Below, piece after piece: positions 57,101-64,000 of a DNA stretch of 64,000 nt (position 1 is its first letter; each line of letters starts with the position of its first letter). The position numbers and the translations under genes are program-made. This stretch comes from Luteitalea pratensis (lineage in GTDB: Bacteria > Acidobacteriota > Vicinamibacteria > Vicinamibacterales > Vicinamibacteraceae). A model generated the notes under the pieces. That model was given only the letters and a program-made list of their open reading frames with translations. It ran no database searches and had not been told where the DNA came from. The stretch spans positions 3,073,001 through 3,137,000 of the forward strand of contig NZ_CP015136.1 in NCBI RefSeq assembly GCF_001618865.1. Direction: 5' to 3'.

Positions 57101-57561
57101 TGCTCGAAGCGCGTCGACACGTCCGCGCGATCGGTCTTGAGCAGCGGTGATCCGCCAGTCACGGTCACCTCTTCGGCGACCTGCCCCACCTCCATCGTGA
57201 AGTTCACCGGCGTCTGCGTGTCGACAGCGACCGTCACCTCGGGTACGACGGCAAGCTTGAAACCCTGGAGTTCGGCCCTCACCTCATACGCGCCGGGCAG
57301 CAACCGCTCTCGCGTGTACCGTCCGTTCTCGTCGGTGACGACGGTGTCGACCGTCTTGCGCTGGACACTCGTGATCGTGACCGCGACGCCGGGCAGCACG
57401 GCGCCGCTGTTGTCGGTGACGGTGCCCGCAATGCTGCCGTACACCGCCTGCCCGAGTGCGGGCGGCGACAGGAACGGCGCGCCGAGAGCGACAAGGAAGA
57501 CAAGGAGAGCGGCACACGACGGAGCAGAAACGCCGCGGCCGGCCATCGCGAGACGACGCAT
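54133..57561 (-). CDS. Oar-type TonB-dependent outer-membrane receptor
   Basis: GGAGG lies six bases before the ATG at 57561, giving 1142 residues; an upstream start at 57588 is less likely. A signal peptide ends near P-P-A-L-G-Q. A carboxypeptidase-regulatory-like domain follows (Y-G-S-I-A-G-T-V-T-D-N-S-G-A-V-L-P-G). Next comes a plug with L-L-L-T-P-G-T-Q-Q and G-Q-A-T-A-G-V-V-S-M-Q-T-K-S-G-S-N, then a long beta-barrel ending in F-S-F, the usual terminal aromatic. No canonical TonB box was located. Acidobacteria encode many such receptors, thought to bring in carbohydrates or peptides. It lies 129 bases after the CRTAC1 gene and before the GH10 gene, all on the minus strand. Confidence 0.9.
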   Translation of the reverse strand: MRRLAMAGRGVSAPSCAALLVFLVALGAPFLSPPALGQAVYGSIAGTVTDNSGAVLPGVAVTITSVQRKTVDTVVTDENGRYTRERLLPGAYEVRAELQGFKLAVVPEVTVAVDTQTPVNFTMEVGQVAEEVTVTGGSPLLKTDRADVSTRFEQRQLTELPVLDRNATKFLLLTPGTQQLGWQHAASENPQGSVQIQVNGQHFSGTGYQLDGTENRDPILGIIVINPTLESLGEMKVTSQNYDAEFGQATAGVVSMQTKSGSNSFRGSAFEFYQDDAFQSRNPFTQFQADPVTGKFIPDTTKHQYGGSIGGPIQTNRFFFFTDYQAQRDTQGGSRLLTVPTEAARRGDLSAYETAIFDPQTGTPGAVDGRQPFAGAQIPAARLSPQAQKILDLIPLPNTPGRENGTRDNYIGSGSETFRGHAFNVRVDGRLTDSLNTFGRYSLGDYIRDGPTAFGTGGGQEIGSLGGVSDVRNHSLAYGIDYAASSTLLADFRFGFFRYNVAVLPFDYGTTPAADAGIPNLNLDSTFTSGLPAGFVEGSRGAFNFGSGLGVNRCNCPLDQDEKQMQLVGNVTKMLGSHTFKVGADVRRAYNLRVPSDRHRSGELTFSGNRTSGPTGGGLGLATFLLGDVTRFTRYVSPSTDARERQWRQFYYAQDTWRPRPKLTVNYGLRLDVIHPQTVNEPGNGGWLDLDTGEILVGGVGGIGLNGDVRNRLNWAPRLGAAYQVDERTVLRAGYGRSYDIGVFGSLFGHSVTQNLPVLSVQELNAPSNFDSVFSLAQGPSAPVFPEVPASGRFALPNGVFSRALPEQQRPPAVDAFNVTLQRQLTSVMSAEVAYVGNRGQRVFAGDGPAVNANEATLDGYLAGVPVDQRRPFFLGLTTPVENLGGPFRWTQGIDYFCNCANNWYDSLQTKLERRFSNGYGYRVSYTWQSARGEGGQYFFFDRSLNRGVQDWNRTHNLVVSLVAEVPYGRDKRWGSTASPVVDAILGGWQFNMNSTFLSGLPFNVGYNDSGQDRDTGPGRPDLIGDPDGPETRSEWFNAAPIGASDSAFGRPAKGTFGSLERNALRGPHFWQTDASLFKNLHFGPTNVLQLRIESMNVFNQVNLGLPDSTVGVPGNLNPNAGRINSTAGPQRALQLAARFSF

Positions 57562-57690
57562 GCGAGCCTCCAATAGCATCCGTGCCAACGCAATCCGCCA
57601 TCCAAACGCAGGGCTGCGTGGCTGGCGTTTGTACTACCTGGGAGGTGATTGACGTCAGCCTAACACCTGTTGGTCACGTGTCAACGGGAT

Positions 57691-59424
57691 TCAGCGGCGG
57701 CTGCGCGCGCCCGCAGGCAGCTGCGCGATCTCATGCATTCGGTTGGCTGGAAGAGCTTCCACGACCGTCACGTCTCCGCCCGGCCATCGCACTTCAACCC
57801 GGTCCGCCTGCGTGACCCCGCCGAGGCCGACGTGCACCGCGAGTTCGTCGTGCGAGTAGTAGCTCGACTGACTGAGGACGACTCGTGACTGCGTCCGTCC
57901 GCCAGCCGTCACGCGAATGGTGGAACCCAGGCCCCGCCGGTTGGCCGCCGTGCCTCTCAGCCGCACGCCAATCCACGCATGCTTCACGCGGGCTGTATTG
58001 ATGAGCAGCGAGGGTGGCTCGTTCATGTTCATCACGAGCACGTCGATGTCTCCGTCGTTGTCAACGTCGCCGAAGGCCGCGCCGCGACTCGAGTGGGCCG
58101 CCGCGACACCCGGTCCCGAGAGCGCGCTGATGTGCTCGAAGCGCCCGTCGCCGCGATTACGGAAGACGACCCGCGGCGAGCGGTGCGGGTACTGCGGCAG
58201 CCGGGCTTCTACTTCCGGATACACGTTGCCTGTCACATACAGCAAGTCGGGCCAGCCGTCGTTGTCGAGATCGGGGAGTCCCACACCCCATTGCACGAAT
58301 CGGTTCTCCACAGCGAGACCGGCAGGCAGCGCCACGTCCTCGAAGAGGCCCCTGCCGAGCGCCTGATATAGGGCCGGGATGTCATCGGCAAAGTGCGTCT
58401 TGACGAGATCGAGGCGCCCGTCCGCGTTGACATCCGCAACCCCCAGGCCCATGCCAGCCTGCGGCGCACCGAGAGCGTTGTACGCGGCGCCGCTCTCGAG
58501 CGCGACATCGGTAAAGGTGCGGTCGCCGTTGTTTCGGTAGAGGATGGCGGCCGTTGAATCGGCCGCCACGTAGATATCCACGTCGTCATCGCCATCGAGG
58601 TCGGCGGCGATCGCGCTCATCGAATATCGACCGCTTACGCGACTGACGCCTGAGCCATCGGAGACATCGACGAAGGACGAGCCGGTGTTGCGATACAGCA
58701 GGTTCGTCTCGGCGGGCAATCCCTTGGGACCGCAGTTGACCGATACGCCCCTCCAGGCGCAGTTCGGGCCCTCGCCGGGGTTTGGCGCGGTGTCGAGACT
58801 GAACGTGAGGTAGTTGGCGACGAACAGGTCGAGGCGGCCATCGGCGTCGTAGTCGATGAACGTACAGCCCGATCCCCAACGGTCCGCCTTGCCGCCGAGG
58901 CCGCGCGCGTCGGTGTGATCCTCGAAACGGCCGCCGCCCATGTTGCGGTACAACAGGTTGTGGCCGTAGTACGTCACGAACAGATCGAGGCGCCCGTCGT
59001 TGTCGTAGTCACCCGCACAGACACCGGACGCCCAGCCCACCTTGCGATCGAGACCCGAGCCGCGCGTCACATCTTCGAAGGTCCCGTCGCGCCGGTTGCG
59101 ATAGAGCCGCGCCGTCGGCGCCTCGCCAGCAGGCCACGTGATCGCCGTGCGTGCGTCCTCACGCAGTCGCGTCCCGCTGAGCACCAACGCGTCGAGCCAG
59201 CCGTCGTCGTCGACATCGATGAGCGCGACGCCCGCACCGTTTGCCTCGAGGATGAATCGCTTGCGGTCGACACCGCCGTAGATGCTGGGACGTGTCAGCC
59301 CGGCGTCCGCGGCGCGATCGACAAGATGCACGGGCCACTCGTCGTCGGCCGCGACCGACGACCAGATCGAGAGAGAGGCCGCGAGGACGAGCCCAGCGAG
59401 CGACAGCGTGGCGAGTGGGACCAT
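57691..59424 (-). CDS. Secreted CRTAC1-type protein with FG-GAP repeats and ASPIC/UnbV end (copy A)
   Basis: The ATG at 59424 is chosen; the protein has 577 residues with a signal peptide (cut near S-V-A-A-D). Calcium-binding-like FG-GAP/VCBS loops repeat along the chain: D-V-D-D-D-G-W-L-D, D-Y-D-N-D-G-R-L-D, D-Y-D-A-D-G-R-L-D, D-L-D-G-D-D-D-V-D and D-V-D-N-D-G-D-I-D. The C-terminal 120 residues form the ASPIC/UnbV domain (R-G-L-G-S-T-I-R-V, S-S-Y-Y-S-H-D-E-L, V-G-L-G). It is probably a periplasmic or surface propeller. Function is unknown. Its start is 1 base after the TPR gene stop, so the two are coupled. Confidence 0.88.
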   Translation of the reverse strand: MVPLATLSLAGLVLAASLSIWSSVAADDEWPVHLVDRAADAGLTRPSIYGGVDRKRFILEANGAGVALIDVDDDGWLDALVLSGTRLREDARTAITWPAGEAPTARLYRNRRDGTFEDVTRGSGLDRKVGWASGVCAGDYDNDGRLDLFVTYYGHNLLYRNMGGGRFEDHTDARGLGGKADRWGSGCTFIDYDADGRLDLFVANYLTFSLDTAPNPGEGPNCAWRGVSVNCGPKGLPAETNLLYRNTGSSFVDVSDGSGVSRVSGRYSMSAIAADLDGDDDVDIYVAADSTAAILYRNNGDRTFTDVALESGAAYNALGAPQAGMGLGVADVNADGRLDLVKTHFADDIPALYQALGRGLFEDVALPAGLAVENRFVQWGVGLPDLDNDGWPDLLYVTGNVYPEVEARLPQYPHRSPRVVFRNRGDGRFEHISALSGPGVAAAHSSRGAAFGDVDNDGDIDVLVMNMNEPPSLLINTARVKHAWIGVRLRGTAANRRGLGSTIRVTAGGRTQSRVVLSQSSYYSHDELAVHVGLGGVTQADRVEVRWPGGDVTVVEALPANRMHEIAQLPAGARSRR

Positions 59425-59425
59425 G

Positions 59426-60430
59426 TCAGCGCCGCCCCTGTTGCTGCAACTGTTCGGCCCGGGCGAACGCTTCCTTCGCCGCGGCAGACTGTCCGAGTTG
59501 CTGGAGGACCTGGCCGAGCAGGTAATGCGCGGTGCGGTTGTTGGGATCGAAGGCGATGGCGCGGCGCGCCATGCCCTCGGCGAGATCGGGATGCCCGGCG
59601 CGCAGGTGCCCGCGGCCGAGCAGGATGTAGGGCGCGCTGTAGTACGGGTTGAGCCAGATCGCGCGTTGCAGGACAGGCAGGGCCCCGTCCCACCGGTCCA
59701 GGCGTGCCAGCGCGTCGCCCAGCTGCACCAGCGCCATCGCATCGAGCGGGTTCAGCGCCAACTCGCGTTGGGTGAGCGTGACGGCTTCATCGAGGCGGCC
59801 ACGGAAGAGAGCTTCCTGGCCGAGGAGGTAGTTGGCCTGCAGCACCGACGCGTTCCGGGCCAGGGCCGCACGCAGGGCCTGCTCCGCCATCTCGTGCATG
59901 TCCAGACGAGCCATCAGCTGCCCGGCTGCGACGAAAGCCTCGGCTCGATCTTCATCGAGACCAAACGCCAATGCGAGCGCCCGCCGTGCCGTGTCTGGCT
60001 GCCCGGCCTGCACGGCCGCCTGTGCGAGCACGTGGGCGACCTCGGGCGACCGACGGGCCCTGGTGGCGGCCTCGAGGTGGGGAAGTGCCTCCGTGGCGCG
60101 GTTGGCAAGCATCAGCGCCAGGCCGAGCACTTCGGTGGCGTGCAGGCGTTCGGCCTCATCCTCCAGTCCGGCCCGCGCGCGCTCCAGGAGGGCGATGGCG
60201 CGCGGCGCGTCGCCGAGGTGGTAGTACGCCAGCCCGCGTACGAGGTGACGACGCGCATCCTCGTCGGCGGTGCCGGGATCGCCGAGGAGGTCGAGAGCCG
60301 CTTGCGCGCGGCCGGCATCGACGAGGCGTCGCGCCTGCTCGACGCGGTCGTCGGGCGGGGGAGCCTGCGCGATCGCACCGGCGCCGAGCGCGAGGTACAC
60401 GACCACCGCCCGTACCAGTGAAGCAGCCAT
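59426..60430 (-). CDS. Exported TPR protein (copy A partner)
   Basis: From the ATG at 60430 the protein has 334 residues. A signal peptide occupies residues 1-22 (ending G-A-I-A-Q). About eight TPR units follow, such as L-V-R-G-L-A-Y-Y-H-L-G-D-A-P-R-A and A-N-Y-L-L-G-Q-E-A-L-F-R-G-R. There is no other domain. It lies between two CRTAC1 genes and ends 1 base before copy A. It probably serves as a binding scaffold for its CRTAC1 partner in the periplasm; this is inference from order alone. Confidence 0.85.
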   Translation of the reverse strand: MAASLVRAVVVYLALGAGAIAQAPPPDDRVEQARRLVDAGRAQAALDLLGDPGTADEDARRHLVRGLAYYHLGDAPRAIALLERARAGLEDEAERLHATEVLGLALMLANRATEALPHLEAATRARRSPEVAHVLAQAAVQAGQPDTARRALALAFGLDEDRAEAFVAAGQLMARLDMHEMAEQALRAALARNASVLQANYLLGQEALFRGRLDEAVTLTQRELALNPLDAMALVQLGDALARLDRWDGALPVLQRAIWLNPYYSAPYILLGRGHLRAGHPDLAEGMARRAIAFDPNNRTAHYLLGQVLQQLGQSAAAKEAFARAEQLQQQGRR

Positions 60431-60452
60431 CGCCCAGTGTGCGCCCACGGCA

Positions 60453-62174
60453 TCAGCGCCGCGGCGCCGCACCAGAGCCTTCCCGTAGCGTGTGCAGCTG
60501 GTTGACGGGCAGGTCGTGCCACTGCTCCTCCATGCCGTTCGGCCAGCGCACGTCGATGCGGTCGACACGGGCGTGGCCTCCAAGCCCGAGATGTAGACGA
60601 AAGTCGTTCTGCGCGTAGTAGCTGCCTCCTCCTCGCACCTCGTCGACCCACCTGTCGCCACCGGCGCGCACCGTCACGCGCGCACCAATCGCGTCGGGGT
60701 TGGACGCAACGCCGCGCAGGTGAAGCAGCAGCCAGGTTCCAGCCGACGCCCTCGTCTCGAGACGGTACAAATCCGGTCTCGTGTGCATGTTGTTGACGAC
60801 GACGTCGACGTCGCCGTCGTTGTCGAGGTCGCCGAAGGCCGCGCCACGCCCAGGACGTGCCACTGTCATGGGCGGCCCCAGCCGGTCGGTGACGTCCTCG
60901 AACCGGCCCGCGACATTGCGGTACACCACCTTGCGTTGCGCATACGCCGCCTCACCCGGCAACTGTGTGACTTCCGGATAGACATGGCCGTTGACGAGGA
61001 ACAGGTCCGCCCAGCCATCCCGATCGAAGTCGGCTGCGCCGACGCCCCATCCGAGATACCGCGTGTTGATGCCGATACCGGCCGGGAACGTGCGGTCGTC
61101 GCAGAAGCCCTTGCCGTCGTTGAGATACAACGTCGAGGTGTCGCCCGCGAAGTTCGTCTTGAAGAGATCCATGGTCCCCGACCTGTCCAGGTCCGCCACG
61201 ACCACGCCCATTCCCGCCTGCGGCTTGCCGTCCTTGCTGTAGGCGCACCCCGCCAGCACTGCGGCGTCGCTGAACGTGCCGTCCCGGTTGTTCACGAACA
61301 GCGCGCTCGGACTCGAATCACTCGCCACGTACACGTCGACCCACCCGTCGTCGTTGAAGTCGAGGGTGCTGACGCCCATGCCGTACGTGGAGGATGTCCG
61401 CGTCACGCCGGACTTCACCGAGATGTCGTCGAAGGTGCCACGCCCCGTGTTGCGATAGAGCACGTACTTGCCGCCCGTGAGGCCAGGTGGTCCGCAGGCG
61501 ACTGGAATGCCCTTGTAGCGGCACAAGCCGCTGTCGGGTGTCGGCGTGCGACCGGGATCGAAGTCGATGTAGTTGGCCGCGAAGAGATCGAGATGGCCAT
61601 CGCGATCGATGTCCAGGAATGCGCACCCGGCACCCCATCGCCGCGCCGTGACCAGGCCGGCGGCCTCCGTCACGTCCTCGAATCTTCCACCCGTGTTCCT
61701 GAACAGACGGTTCTGGCCCCAGTACGTGACATACAGGTCGTCGCGGCCGTCGCGGTCGTAATCGCCGACGCAGGCGGCCTGTCCCCAGCCGGTCTGACGC
61801 AGGCCCATGGCGTCGGTGACGTCCTCGAACCGTCCGTCACGACGATTCCGGTACAGGTGGGCAGTCGGTGTGTGCGCGCCGGTCGGCGGATCGAGCAACG
61901 TGCCATTGACGACGAAGATGTCGAGCCAGCCGTCGGCATCGACGTCGATCAGCGCGATCCCTGGCCCCGTGGTCTCGAGCAGGAAGCGGTTGCGATCCAC
62001 ACCCCCGAATACCGTGTCGTGCACGAGGCCCGCCTCCGCCGCCACTTCGCTGAAGGCGAAGGCCAGTGCGCCCTCGCCTGTGGGTGGCGCCGGTTCACGT
62101 GCCGCGACGACCGCCACCGAGACGCACGCTGCGGCAACCGTCAGACGGCGCAAGCTCACCGAGTGCGTTGGCAT
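60453..62174 (-). CDS. Secreted CRTAC1-type protein with FG-GAP repeats and ASPIC/UnbV end (copy B)
   Basis: The ATG at 62174 gives 573 residues with a signal peptide cut around V-V-A-A-R-E. The FG-GAP loops read D-V-D-A-D-G-W-L-D, D-Y-D-R-D-G-R-D-D, D-I-D-R-D-G-H-L-D, D-F-N-D-D-G-W-V-D and D-L-D-N-D-G-D-V-D, at the same places as in copy A. The C-terminal ASPIC/UnbV domain includes G-S-Y-Y-A-Q-N-D-F and L-G-L-G-G-H. Copies A and B align along their whole length, so they stem from one duplication but have diverged widely. It starts 4 bases after the stop of the larger TPR gene. Confidence 0.88.
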   Translation of the reverse strand: MPTHSVSLRRLTVAAACVSVAVVAAREPAPPTGEGALAFAFSEVAAEAGLVHDTVFGGVDRNRFLLETTGPGIALIDVDADGWLDIFVVNGTLLDPPTGAHTPTAHLYRNRRDGRFEDVTDAMGLRQTGWGQAACVGDYDRDGRDDLYVTYWGQNRLFRNTGGRFEDVTEAAGLVTARRWGAGCAFLDIDRDGHLDLFAANYIDFDPGRTPTPDSGLCRYKGIPVACGPPGLTGGKYVLYRNTGRGTFDDISVKSGVTRTSSTYGMGVSTLDFNDDGWVDVYVASDSSPSALFVNNRDGTFSDAAVLAGCAYSKDGKPQAGMGVVVADLDRSGTMDLFKTNFAGDTSTLYLNDGKGFCDDRTFPAGIGINTRYLGWGVGAADFDRDGWADLFLVNGHVYPEVTQLPGEAAYAQRKVVYRNVAGRFEDVTDRLGPPMTVARPGRGAAFGDLDNDGDVDVVVNNMHTRPDLYRLETRASAGTWLLLHLRGVASNPDAIGARVTVRAGGDRWVDEVRGGGSYYAQNDFRLHLGLGGHARVDRIDVRWPNGMEEQWHDLPVNQLHTLREGSGAAPRR

Positions 62175-62178
62175 TAGC

Positions 62179-63741
62179 TTACATGTCCGGAGGCGGCTTG
62201 AGGTACGGGGCCAGCCGCGACGCTTCGTCGAAATGTCGCTGCGCGTCGCGGATCTCGCCGCGCGCGCGCAGGGCGAGCGCCAACTGGTAATGCGCCTGGG
62301 GGTTGTCGGCCGCGAGGCGTATGGCCTCGCGGAACTGCACGATGGCGCCGTCGAGATCGCTGGCGCGCAAGCGTTCGCGCCCCGCTCCGACGGCGAATGT
62401 CGAGGCCTGTGCATCGGCCTTGAGTTGTGAGAGCTGCGTGGCGGTGGCCACGGCCGCGGCGGCGGCGTCGTGATCGCCGTGCTGCTGGAGCGCGCGGGCC
62501 AGGCTCAAGTGGGCGTCGGCCGACGAGGGGCGCAAATTGATGGCCGCACGCAGTGCGTCGATGGCCGCCGGCAGGTCGCCACGCTCCTGCAGTACCAGGC
62601 CGCGCATATAGTGGGCGTCAGCGAAGGCCGGGTCGATCGTCAGCGCCTTGTCGAACCACTCGGCCGCTTGCGCGGCGCGGCCCGTCTGCCACAGCAGGAC
62701 GCCGAGCGTGAACGGCGCCTCGCGCATGGTCACGTCCAGCGCGCACGCCTTGCGCAGCGCCCGCTCGGCCTCGTCGAAGTCGTCTTGCTGCTTCAACGCC
62801 ATGCCCAGGTTGTAGAAGGCCTCGGCGCTGGTGGGGGTGTCCACGAGCATCGCCCGGTAGGTCGCCACGGCTGCGGTCAGGTCGCCCCTCTGCAACTGCG
62901 ACATGCCGAGGTTGAGCCGCGCCGTGTCCCGCATCGCCGCGTCGCGAGCCAGCACGGACCACAAGTCCTCTGCCTCGCGCCAGTCGCCTTGCTGAACAAG
63001 CGCCAGCGCCAGGCTGTTGCTGATGTCCGGTTGGGCCGGATCGAGCGCGAGTGACCGCCTGTACGCCGTGATGGCACCTTCGACATCACCCAGCGACTGC
63101 CGTGCCACACCGAGCTGCGCATGCGCCGGCGCCAGCGTTGGACGCAATGCGGCAGCGCGCTCCAGATGCGTCAGTGCCTCGGCACCCCGACCCGACTGGC
63201 GTAACGCACGGCCGAGATAGTAGCGGGCCTCCGCATGATCCGGCTGCAGACGCACGGCCTCCGCGAGGGGTTCGACGGCACGCTGAGGCTGCTTGACCCA
63301 CCAGCGGGTGGCTCCGAGGTGATACTGCGCGTCGAAGTTTCCCGGATCCGCCGCGATGGCACGTTCGAATGTGGCCAGCGCCTCTTCTGTCTGGCCACTG
63401 CGCCCAAGCGCGAAGCCCAGCCGGTCGAGGGCGGCTGCGTCGCGGGGGAGTCGGTCGACGGCTTCGCGGTAGTGCGCGATGGCGTCCGAGAGCCGTCCCT
63501 CCTGTTCGTCGACGGCTCCGAGAAGAAGGTGGGCATGCCCAGCTGCGGCCTGGCTCCTCGTCAGGGGCTCGAGCATGGCGCGCGCGGCCCCATACTGACC
63601 TGCCGCTGCCAGCTTACGAGCGTCCGCCAGGACCTCGCGATCGGACGCGGGCTGTGCGAGCGCGACTCCGCGTGCGCACAGCAGGAGTAGCACGCCAACC
63701 GTCGTTCCGTGGCCGCAGATCATCTGCCGCCATCGCGCCAT
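62179..63741 (-). CDS. Exported TPR protein (copy B partner), large
   Basis: The 520-residue protein has a signal peptide (residues 1-29, ending G-V-A-L-A-Q) and then about thirteen TPR units across the whole chain, such as Y-R-E-A-V-D-R-L-P-R-D-A-A-A-L and G-M-A-L-K-Q-Q-D-D-F-D-E-A-E-R-A. It is the first gene of the minus-strand run that ends with CRTAC1 copy A. It resembles the shorter TPR protein at 59426 in type but is nearly twice as long. Its stop is 4 bases before the CRTAC1 copy B start. Confidence 0.86.
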   Translation of the reverse strand: MARWRQMICGHGTTVGVLLLLCARGVALAQPASDREVLADARKLAAAGQYGAARAMLEPLTRSQAAAGHAHLLLGAVDEQEGRLSDAIAHYREAVDRLPRDAAALDRLGFALGRSGQTEEALATFERAIAADPGNFDAQYHLGATRWWVKQPQRAVEPLAEAVRLQPDHAEARYYLGRALRQSGRGAEALTHLERAAALRPTLAPAHAQLGVARQSLGDVEGAITAYRRSLALDPAQPDISNSLALALVQQGDWREAEDLWSVLARDAAMRDTARLNLGMSQLQRGDLTAAVATYRAMLVDTPTSAEAFYNLGMALKQQDDFDEAERALRKACALDVTMREAPFTLGVLLWQTGRAAQAAEWFDKALTIDPAFADAHYMRGLVLQERGDLPAAIDALRAAINLRPSSADAHLSLARALQQHGDHDAAAAAVATATQLSQLKADAQASTFAVGAGRERLRASDLDGAIVQFREAIRLAADNPQAHYQLALALRARGEIRDAQRHFDEASRLAPYLKPPPDM

Positions 63742-64000
63742 GCCGGCATCTTAAACCGTGAGGCACCAACTGGGCGTGATCCGAGCGCGCGCGGACAGCT
63801 TGGTGAACATGAATAGACAGCGCGTCGCGCTCATTGAGGCCCGCGTGCGGGAGCAGATCGGAGCGCCGGCGAGCGCCGGTTCGCTGCCGAAGCGCAGCGG
63901 CGCGCTTGCAAGGGGGTACGCGTTCGAGCGAGCTCTACAAGGAACGCGCCCGTTCTCGTGCGCTGGATCGTAGGAACGACGGAACTGTCCGAACGATGGG
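63742..64000. other. Window end, no recognised gene
   Basis: It includes the promoter area of the TPR-CRTAC1 run. A plus-strand frame (63758-63973) has no known pattern. Confidence 0.35.

Noticed and set aside
60720-62177. Plus-strand frame of 485 codons opposite CRTAC1 copy B
   Set aside because: Val/Asp/Arg-rich mirror of FG-GAP coding sequence, not a protein family.

Overview
The window is GC-rich and carries several gene families typical of Acidobacteriota, probably class Vicinamibacteria. These are a VWFA-related acidobacterial protein, an Oar-type TonB-dependent receptor, CRTAC1 (FG-GAP/ASPIC-UnbV) proteins with TPR partners, winged-helix/TPR regulators, an ADOP-type ABC permease and a Ser/Thr kinase with a C-terminal propeller. 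The taxon is inferred from gene content only. No rRNA, convincing tRNA, CRISPR array or replication origin was seen.

Layout. 1-3.1 kb (minus strand): a partial PQQ/haem dehydrogenase, a shortened VWA protein and a decayed methyltransferase. 3.3-14.7 kb: a stress/metal island. On the minus strand lie TolC-like, membrane-fusion and RND genes, followed by DUF2892 and VIT/CCC1 genes. Divergently on the plus strand lie an ECF sigma factor with a fused zinc anti-sigma motif, a second ECF sigma factor with a CorE-like Cys-rich tail, and a YHS-bearing copper P-type ATPase. 14.7-22.2 kb: decayed DinB genes, a winged-helix/TPR regulator, a ParDE toxin-antitoxin pair, more relics and a vanadium haloperoxidase. 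22.5-33.4 kb: a regulator split into winged-helix and ATPase genes, DUF4242, GH78, cupin, DUF1835 and GH172 genes.

33.4-50.5 kb is a zone full of relics. At least ten fragments of one IS5-family element lie between 18.7 and 50.5 kb: one near-complete copy with a frameshifted transposase, one internally deleted MITE-like copy, and several left or right ends. Broken genes lie among them (amidohydrolases, alcohol dehydrogenase, Ser/Thr kinase, sterol desaturase, ABC permease, integrase). Intact genes survive between the relics, notably a tyrosinase with a His-rich partner and a solitary contractile-tail sheath gene flanked on both sides by IS relics.

50.6-64 kb is orderly again. It holds an AI-2E family transporter, a GH10 xylanase, a large Oar-type receptor, and a compact run in which a TPR gene followed by a CRTAC1 gene occurs twice. 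The best candidates for undescribed biology are the sheath gene between IS relics, the tyrosinase/His-rich pair, the doubled TPR-CRTAC1 module beside the receptor, and the two unusual sigma factors next to the efflux genes. All functional links are inferred from sequence and gene order.
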